Translations under genes and position numbers: made by a program
Shown here: positions 60,301-64,000 of the stretch, piece by piece
How the letters are laid out: each line of letters starts with the position of its first letter
Position numbering within the stretch: the first letter of the stretch is position 1
The notes under the pieces: model-generated
Seen by the model: only the letters and a program-made list of their open reading frames with translations
What the model was told of the DNA's origin: nothing
The model's database searches: none
Assembly: GCA_002286855.1 (NCBI GenBank)
Contig: NRSV01000075.1
Coordinates: 1 to 64,000, forward strand
Length of the DNA stretch: 64,000 nt
Direction: 5' to 3'
From: Bipolaris cookei
Taxonomy: Eukaryota > Ascomycota > Dothideomycetes > Pleosporales > Pleosporaceae

Positions 60301-63300
60301 ACTAGGCTGTCGACATAATAAAAAAAATTAATTTAAACAGCTACTAACACAACAATATTCAATAATACACAAAACGCTTTAGCGTTAAATATAATAAATC
60401 CTTGGTTTATTACCGGATTCGTAGATGCCGAAGGTTCTTTCACAATTAGCACTCAACAAGCTAAATGGTCTAAATTAGGGTGAGGTGTAAGAGCTTCTTT
60501 CAAAATAAATCTTCATTTAAAAGATAAAGCTCTTCTAGAACAAATACAATCTTTTTTTGGGGTTGGTAAAATTTACACCTCAGGTCGGATTGTTTCATAT
60601 GAAGTTAATTCTCTTAAGGACCTTGAAGTTATTATAGCTCATTTCGATAATTACCCCCTTATTACTCATAAAAGATCTGACTTTATCTTATTTAAGCCAG
60701 CTGTAGATCTTTTAAATAATAAAGAAAATCTTACTTACGAAGGGTTAAGAAACATTATATGTATAAAAGCTTCTATGAATATAGGTCTTTCGGATGTAGT
60801 GCATAAATATTTTCCTGACGTTGTTCCAGCAGTAAGACCTGTATTCAAGGATATTAGTATTAAAGAGCCCCACTGATTGGCAGGATTTACTAGTGGTGAG
60901 GGATGTTTTATGGTAAGAATTAGAAAGAGCTCCAATGAGAATAATTTACCAAAATTGGAGTTTATATTTCAGGTTACTCAACATGTGAGAGATCGTGATT
61001 TAATTGAATCTTTTATAACATATCTTAGTTGCGGACACCTTAGAGAAAGAAAAGGAGGGTCAGCCGTAGATTTTTTCGTTTATAAGACTTCAGATCTAAA
61101 TTCAAAAATAATACCTTTTTTTGAGAAATATCCTGTTTTAGGTGCTAAATCTAGAGATTACCAAGATTTCCTCTCAATTATTAGTTTAAAGAATAACTCA
61201 TCCCATTTAACTCCTGAAGGTATGGAACAAATAAAAGAAATCCAGTCTAGAATGAATACAAAAAGAATAGACTAATGATTTATTATTAACATTACACTTG
61301 CGATGTCTTTCAGTATAAGCTTCCTTAGTTTACCTTAGTAAAAAAAAATATTTTCCTTAGCTATATTCGTTTCACGGGTTTATTGGTTTATATTTGTTTC
61401 ATTTGTTCCTTATTTAAGTCTTTCTAAATTATGTACAATAGTGGTTCTATTGTGTAGTAGTCCCAATGGATTTTTGTTTTTATCTTGTCTTTACTTAACT
61501 AGTCTTTTCTTGTCTATATTATTACATGTTAAATACGAGCGCCGTGTTTATGACAGGGTTCTATTCAAAAGATTTTATTCTTGAGTCTGCTTATGGTCAG
61601 TATTATTTCTCTGGTACTGTTGTATATATAATAGCTACTATAGGAGCAATGTTTACTACATTATATTCTGTAAAAGTGTTGTATTTAACATTCTTAGCTA
61701 ATCCTAATGGACCTTTAATCAATTATAAAAATGCACATGAAGGTGATATCTTTATGAGCTTACCTGCTGTGTGATATGGGAAATCACTTTCGTGGGTAAA
61801 ACTATCAAATTCCGGGGAAGCCCTAAAGATTCTGATACTAAACCATATATGAAAATATATGAGTGGCTGAAGTAATTACTCAGAGATAGTAACAATTCAG
61901 AATATGATCGAAAGAGAAATGGGTAATCGCGGATCTAAGTCAGTAGTAGGTTTAAATAAACCCACAAGCCACAAACCTTCTACTGTTAAAGATAAACGAG
62001 TAGATGGTAGTTGATACAAGAGAAATTCTCTTGTGTTTAAGATATACTCTAATGGATATCGAAAGATATTATCAAATCAGAATCCCTTCTTAGCATATAT
62101 ATATACAGGTTTTAGTAGAAGTTTAAAAAAAGGTTTTTCTTCTATTTCAATAAAAAAACCGACTTTGCACCCCTATTTTGTTACAGGTTTCTCGGATGGA
62201 GAAAGCTATTTTTCAATTAGTCTTAATAAATCTTCTAAGATGAATACTGGTTGAATTGTAAACTTGCAATTTGGTATAAAAATACATAAAAAAGACCGGT
62301 ATTTATTAGAATCCATTCAAGCATTCTTTATGGGTATAGGAAGTATTTCCTCTCATGGTAATGATGGAGTTCAATTTAGAGTTTCATCTATAAAGGATTT
62401 ACAAATAATTGTAGACCATTTTAATAATTTTCCTTTAATTACAGATAAATGGTCGAATTTTCAATTATTTAAAGCTGCTTTTGAATTAGTTAAATGTAAA
62501 AGACATTTGACGTTAGAGGGTTTGACAGATATTGTTAGCATAAAAGCTGCAATGAATTTAGGTTTATCAGAGGAATTACAAAGGGCTTTTCCTAGTTCTC
62601 ACGAACTTATAACACAGCATGGTAATGACCCACAGGGGACTAGATTAGCTATAGTAGATAGACCTTTAAACCCTGTTTGGTCCCCCTTTTTTTTCAAAAA
62701 AGGGGACCCTAATAAAAAAAAATAATAGATCCTAATTGGTTTTCAGGATTTGTTAGCGCTGAAGGTAATTTCTTTGTTAATATCATAAATTCTAAGACAA
62801 AAGTTGGAAAACAAGTTATCTTAATCTTTTCCGTAACTCAACATTCTAGGGATGCTGCTTTATTACAGTTATTTTGCGAGTTCTTAGATTGTGGTACATA
62901 TTATCCTAGCTCTACTAGAAACGAAGGTAACTATACTGTTACGAAGTTTTCTGATATAGAACAAAAAATTATACCATTTTTCTTAAAATATCCTATACAC
63001 GGAATTAAAGCTTTAGATTTCTCTGATTTTTCTAAAATAGGATCATTAATAAGAGAAAAAGAGCATTTAACTGAGAAAGGGTTGGCTAAAATTACATTAA
63101 TAAAAAGTGGTATGAATACTAAAAGAATTTTCTAAAATAGATTTAACTACTTTTTATTAATATTACCTGTATACATATATTTGTATGATAAATCTGATAG
63201 CCATGTTAATGATTTTAGCGGTATTCTCTATATTCTTTGGGTTTATAACAAAGGATATGTTTATAGGATTGGGTTCAGGATTCTTTTCAGATAATGCTTT

Positions 63301-63805
63301 ATTTATACATCCTTCTCATGAAATAATGTTAGATACTGAATTCGGAGTACCAACTCTATTTAAATTATTACCTTTAATGTTCACTATTTCATTAAGTGTA
63401 ATTGCTATAGTGTTGTCTGAATATTTATCTACTATACTAATTTACTTTAAATTATCTAGAGTAGGTTACAACATATTTAGTTTCTTTAATCAACGTTTCT
63501 TAATAGAGCTATTTTACAACAGATATATTACAGGTATTGTACTAAAACTTGGTGGACAGACTACTAAAGTAATAGATAAAGGATCAGTAGAGTATTTAGG
63601 TCCTTATGGGTTAGAGAAAGGACTATTAAATATAAGTAATAATATTGCTAAATTAAATACTGGAGTTATAACATCATATGCTTTATATATTTTAATAGGA
63701 TTAATAGCCTATCTTTTATTTAATTCATATATTAATAGTTCTAATATTATATTAGTATTACTTATCTCTTTATCCTTAGTATTGTATCAAAAAAAAATCT
63801 ATTAG
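48310..63805 (+). CDS. nad5: NADH dehydrogenase subunit 5, eight exons
   Basis: Exons 48310-48557, 50701-50776, 52352-52453, 55325-55468, 56840-56986, 59099-59533, 61547-61765 and 63206-63805 join in one frame to 657 codons including TAG, the usual length. Every border follows T|intron..G|. NAD5 is the largest antiporter-like proton-pumping subunit of complex I. Marker phrases: FHFDSLTV, HIYSIGYMSEDP, LFVGWEG-like [89 protein letters not shown], and the long C-terminal lateral helix region. Trp is TGA in many places. The A9 run just before the stop is a possible slippage site. Confidence 0.97.
48558..50040 (+). CDS. LAGLIDADG endonuclease with NUMOD1-like tail in nad5-i1
   Basis: In frame with exon 1 and intact to TAG 50040. 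Motifs FVGFTDAEGSFTI (about 48847) and LLGFVEGDGSFFL (about 49287). The N-terminal domain contains FMFKIALHKDDEKVL, exactly the place where the related gene in cob-i5 has been split. The C-terminal part (about residues 430-485 of the intron-encoded protein) looks like a NUMOD1 DNA-binding repeat: ANSLTEAAAIVGLYPDTLSKYL. Confidence 0.85.
48558..50700 (+). mobile_element. Group I intron nad5-i1, ID-like
   Basis: Placed after FHFDSLT-V. The core is at 50424-50535: GAAAACGGTTAAT, AAGACCGTCGG, CTACAGACTGGTTCGC and GTACAGTCGGACC. The segment 50041-50400 between ORF and core is AT spacer. Confidence 0.9.
50777..52236 (+). CDS. LAGLIDADG endonuclease in nad5-i2, read through the ribozyme core
   Basis: The frame from exon 2 stays open for 1460 nt to TAA 52236 through the intron core, because stops there are TGA (Trp). 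The real domain starts about 51230: motifs WSGLIDGEGSFSI and LSGFVSAEGNFDV. The second motif keeps only one acidic residue (E). Family phrases PLLTQKSVDFF and LRFRITQHLRD are clear. It probably acts as endonuclease or maturase for this intron. Confidence 0.83.
50777..52351 (+). mobile_element. Group I intron nad5-i2, IA-like
   Basis: It lies between SEDP and HNQR. The core follows the exon at once: AATTCCGGGGAACTCCTAAAG (50822), GGACAATCGCGGATCTAAATC (50935), AAAGAGCAAAGAGTAGACGG (50983) and GGTGTATTCTAA (51039). The whole core is translated as part of the endonuclease ORF. Confidence 0.9.
52454..53473 (+). pseudogene. LAGLIDADG protein fused to the start of a second one, ended by a GC hairpin
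   Basis: The frame follows exon 3. The first domain has degenerate motifs (ISLIVGSLLNNSYIE, LSTLFLSAGRP) and the tail phrase KPYLLHSQYHLL, so it has probably lost cutting activity. From about 53355 a second protein starts, VSGFCDAEGCFTI. Directly after CFTI, a 55-nt GC-rich segment (53418-53474: CCCCTGCGGGG, AATCCCTTTAGGATT, CCCGCAAGGGATTAG) introduces the stop at 53473. Confidence 0.78.
53474..54302 (+). pseudogene. Rest of the hairpin-interrupted LAGLIDADG gene
   Basis: Behind the GC hairpin the protein resumes with SVIKNNSNLGW and KLHEKDLDLL and runs with motif two LAGFVEGEGCFLV (about 53908) to TAA 54302. The first motif is cut off from the rest, so only a one-motif product could be made, from the ATG at 53538. 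Confidence 0.8.
54371..54943 (+). CDS. Third LAGLIDADG protein in nad5-i3
   Basis: A protein of the other LAGLIDADG subtype: IIFGDGFLDRVKPS at the start and LAYWIMDDGGKSV as the second motif, ending GPYMNESMLYKI at TAA 54943. Its beginning is uncertain, as the usual N-terminal 15-20 residues are not in the same frame upstream. Codon TGA is read as Trp at 54706 and 54854. Possibly still active. Confidence 0.72.
55469..56452 (+). CDS. LAGLIDADG endonuclease in nad5-i4
   Basis: In frame with exon 4 and intact to TAA 56452, with TGA-Trp codons at about 55893 and 55963. Motifs LAGLIEGDGYIGV (about 55607) and LAGFTDADGNFAI (about 55967), both with acidic residues, so it should be active. The second domain has RIEVKKNYSREV and the end KNNFNSKRKQF. 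Confidence 0.83.
55469..56839 (+). mobile_element. Group I intron nad5-i4 with a GC cluster in its core
   Basis: It lies between WAFG and NLDYATVF. Core strings: TCGCTGGAAACCCC (56498), GACAATCAGCAGGAAAC (56613), GATCCTCAGAGACTGCGCG (56657), GAAGATACAGTCC (56796). Between the last two, 56685-56783 is a family A GC cluster (TTTCGACGTAATT.., GATGAGCCCATCGGGG) bounded by TTTGTTTCTTT and AAGAAACTAAA, probably inserted in a ribozyme peripheral loop. Confidence 0.88.
56987..57898 (+). CDS. LAGLIDADG endonuclease A in nad5-i5
   Basis: In frame with exon 5; its N-terminal 60 residues translate part of the core (QSAGNR, SSETTRE). Motifs LIGFAEGDGVFSV (about 57188) and LSGFTDAEGCFTS (about 57530). Ends at TAA 57898, just before the last core helix, so the ORF sits in a ribozyme loop. 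Intact. Confidence 0.83.
57998..59004 (+). CDS. LAGLIDADG endonuclease B in nad5-i5
   Basis: The frame is open from the PTP-like phrase at 57998 to TAA 59004 with TGA-Trp. Motifs ITGLTDGDGSLYI (about 58132) and VAGFTQAEGSFGL (about 58612). The second motif has lost its Asp but keeps the Glu. No ATG lies near the start; it may once have been fused to an exon ending in PTP. The first ATG is at 58276. Confidence 0.75.
60050..60330 (+). other. Unassigned structured segment inside nad5-i6
   Basis: A GC-richer stretch with strong helices: CTAGTG-GAGA-CACTAG (GNRA-type loop, 60226-60240) inside GGA..TCC and CCGG..CCG pairing, and CATGCGTAG / CTATGCGTAGG strings at 60119-60151. It has no open frame. 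The sister IA introns i2 and i7 have no counterpart. It may be an expanded P9 domain, an inserted RNA element, or a remnant of another intron. Confidence 0.35.
60337..61275 (+). CDS. LAGLIDADG endonuclease in nad5-i6
   Basis: Open after TAA 60334-60336 without an early ATG, so an alternative start such as ATA or ATT is likely. Motifs ITGFVDAEGSFTI (about 60410) and LAGFTSGEGCFMV (about 60877), phrase HFDNYPLITHKRSDF between, tail QSRMNTKRID. The second motif keeps Glu only. Free-standing in the intron. Confidence 0.8.
61766..63135 (+). pseudogene. LAGLIDADG gene in nad5-i7 broken by a palindromic insert
   Basis: The exon frame stays open through the core to 62725. Motif one VTGFSDGESYFSI is at about 62182. 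At 62679-62712 a perfect hairpin (GGTCCCC-T run, A run-GGGGACC) followed by an A-rich tail introduces two stops and a frame change. Behind it, DPNWFSGFVSAEGNFFV (about 62729) and the second domain run to TAA 63135. The product is cut between its two domains. Confidence 0.82.
61766..63205 (+). mobile_element. Group I intron nad5-i7, IA-like
   Basis: It lies between FMSLP and LMILAVFS. Core: AATTCCGGGGAAGCCCTAAAG (61809), GGGTAATCGCGGATCTAAGTC (61921), AAAGATAAACGAGTAGATGG (61988) and GATATACTCTAATGG (62040). As in i2, the core is open in the frame of the exon. Confidence 0.9.
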
Positions 63806-64000
63806 CTTCACAGGTGTTGTTTTACAAAGTTCTGTAAAACTAGAGAAGGCTATTGAGAAATTGGAAAAATATCTTAGTGATATACCTGGTGTTAACGGTT
63901 TGGCACAAGAGGCAGTTGAAGATGTTTACAAAATAGCTACTTTGATAGAAGATAAAACAAAAGAACTGAAAAGTTTGAAAAGAGAAGTAGATAAAATAGC
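63806..64000 (+). CDS. Partial coiled-coil reading frame leaving the window
   Basis: In the +1 frame relative to nad5 an open frame starts inside the last nad5 codons and runs to the window end. It encodes SFTGVVLQSSVKLEKAIEKL, then a charged, heptad-like segment (EDKTKELKSLKREVDKIA). It has no ATG in the visible part. It could be the C-terminal part of a rearranged plasmid-type ORF, or be joined to nad5 by slippage on the A9 run at 63790. Function unknown. Confidence 0.35.

Larger units (their letters stand above)
59534..61546 (+). mobile_element. Group I intron nad5-i6, IA-like
   Basis: It lies between LVAFP and FMTGFYSKD. Core: AATTTCGGGGAACTCCTAAAG (59579), GGATAATCGCGGATCTAAATC (59693), AAGAGCAACGAGTATACGG (59737) and GATGTACTCTAACG (59788). 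Early stop codons end the exon frame, unlike in i2 and i7. Confidence 0.88.

Noticed and set aside
11091..63805. Reading the many TGA codons as stops
   Set aside because: In atp6, cob, nad4 and nad5 the TGA codons fall at conserved Trp positions, so code 4 applies.

Overview
The window is fungal mitochondrial DNA, probably from a filamentous basidiomycete. It is AT-rich and TGA must be read as tryptophan (genetic code 4) throughout. It carries atp6, cob, nad4, nad4L and nad5, all on the + strand, plus the 5' end of a nad2-like gene. nad4L and nad5 overlap at TAATG, as is usual in fungi. cob (8 introns), nad5 (7), atp6 (2) and nad4L (1) are broken up by group I introns, nearly all of which carry LAGLIDADG or GIY-YIG homing-endonuclease ORFs. 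Most conserved exon borders were placed by the T|intron...G| rule with the reading frame kept across the splice. cox1-3, atp8, atp9, nad1, nad3, nad6, rns and most of rnl are not in this window.

Layout. 1-4550: a near-palindrome whose two 2.2-2.3 kb arms each carry tRNA-Phe, tRNA-Ala, tRNA-Glu and a possible 3' end of rnl; one Phe copy is decayed. 4458-5560: nuclear-looking DNA with a broken GNAT acetyltransferase gene. 5930-11311: a 2691-bp tandem duplication with tRNA-Leu, -Gln, -His, -Met, a Pro-like tRNA with anticodon UAG, and the 5' end of atp6; only the second copy leads into the complete gene. 11091-16630: atp6. 16790-21278: tRNA-Cys, an unexplained GC-richer segment, and a 1141-codon ORF whose N-terminus resembles NAD2. 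21279-22337: a structured intergenic region with tRNA-Asn. 22338-42651: cob, whose fourth intron holds about 4 kb of nuclear-looking DNA with two more GNAT genes, one intact. 43225-45945: tRNA-Gly, nad4, a Cys-rich ORF and a duplicated nad4 scrap. 46635-63805: nad4L and nad5. 63806-64000: start of a coiled-coil reading frame that leaves the window.

The conserved genes encode the proton-channel subunit a of ATP synthase, cytochrome b of complex III and three membrane subunits of complex I. Around them sit layers of mobile DNA: introns, endonuclease genes inside introns, endonuclease genes inside other endonuclease genes, and small GC-rich hairpins inside both. The least explained signals are a repeated intergenic RNA-like element with compensatory changes (6729, 21503, 42843, 46217), the chimeric nad2-like ORF, the UAG Pro-like tRNA, and the GNAT-bearing inserts. 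All family assignments come from reading motifs; no database search or folding program was run.
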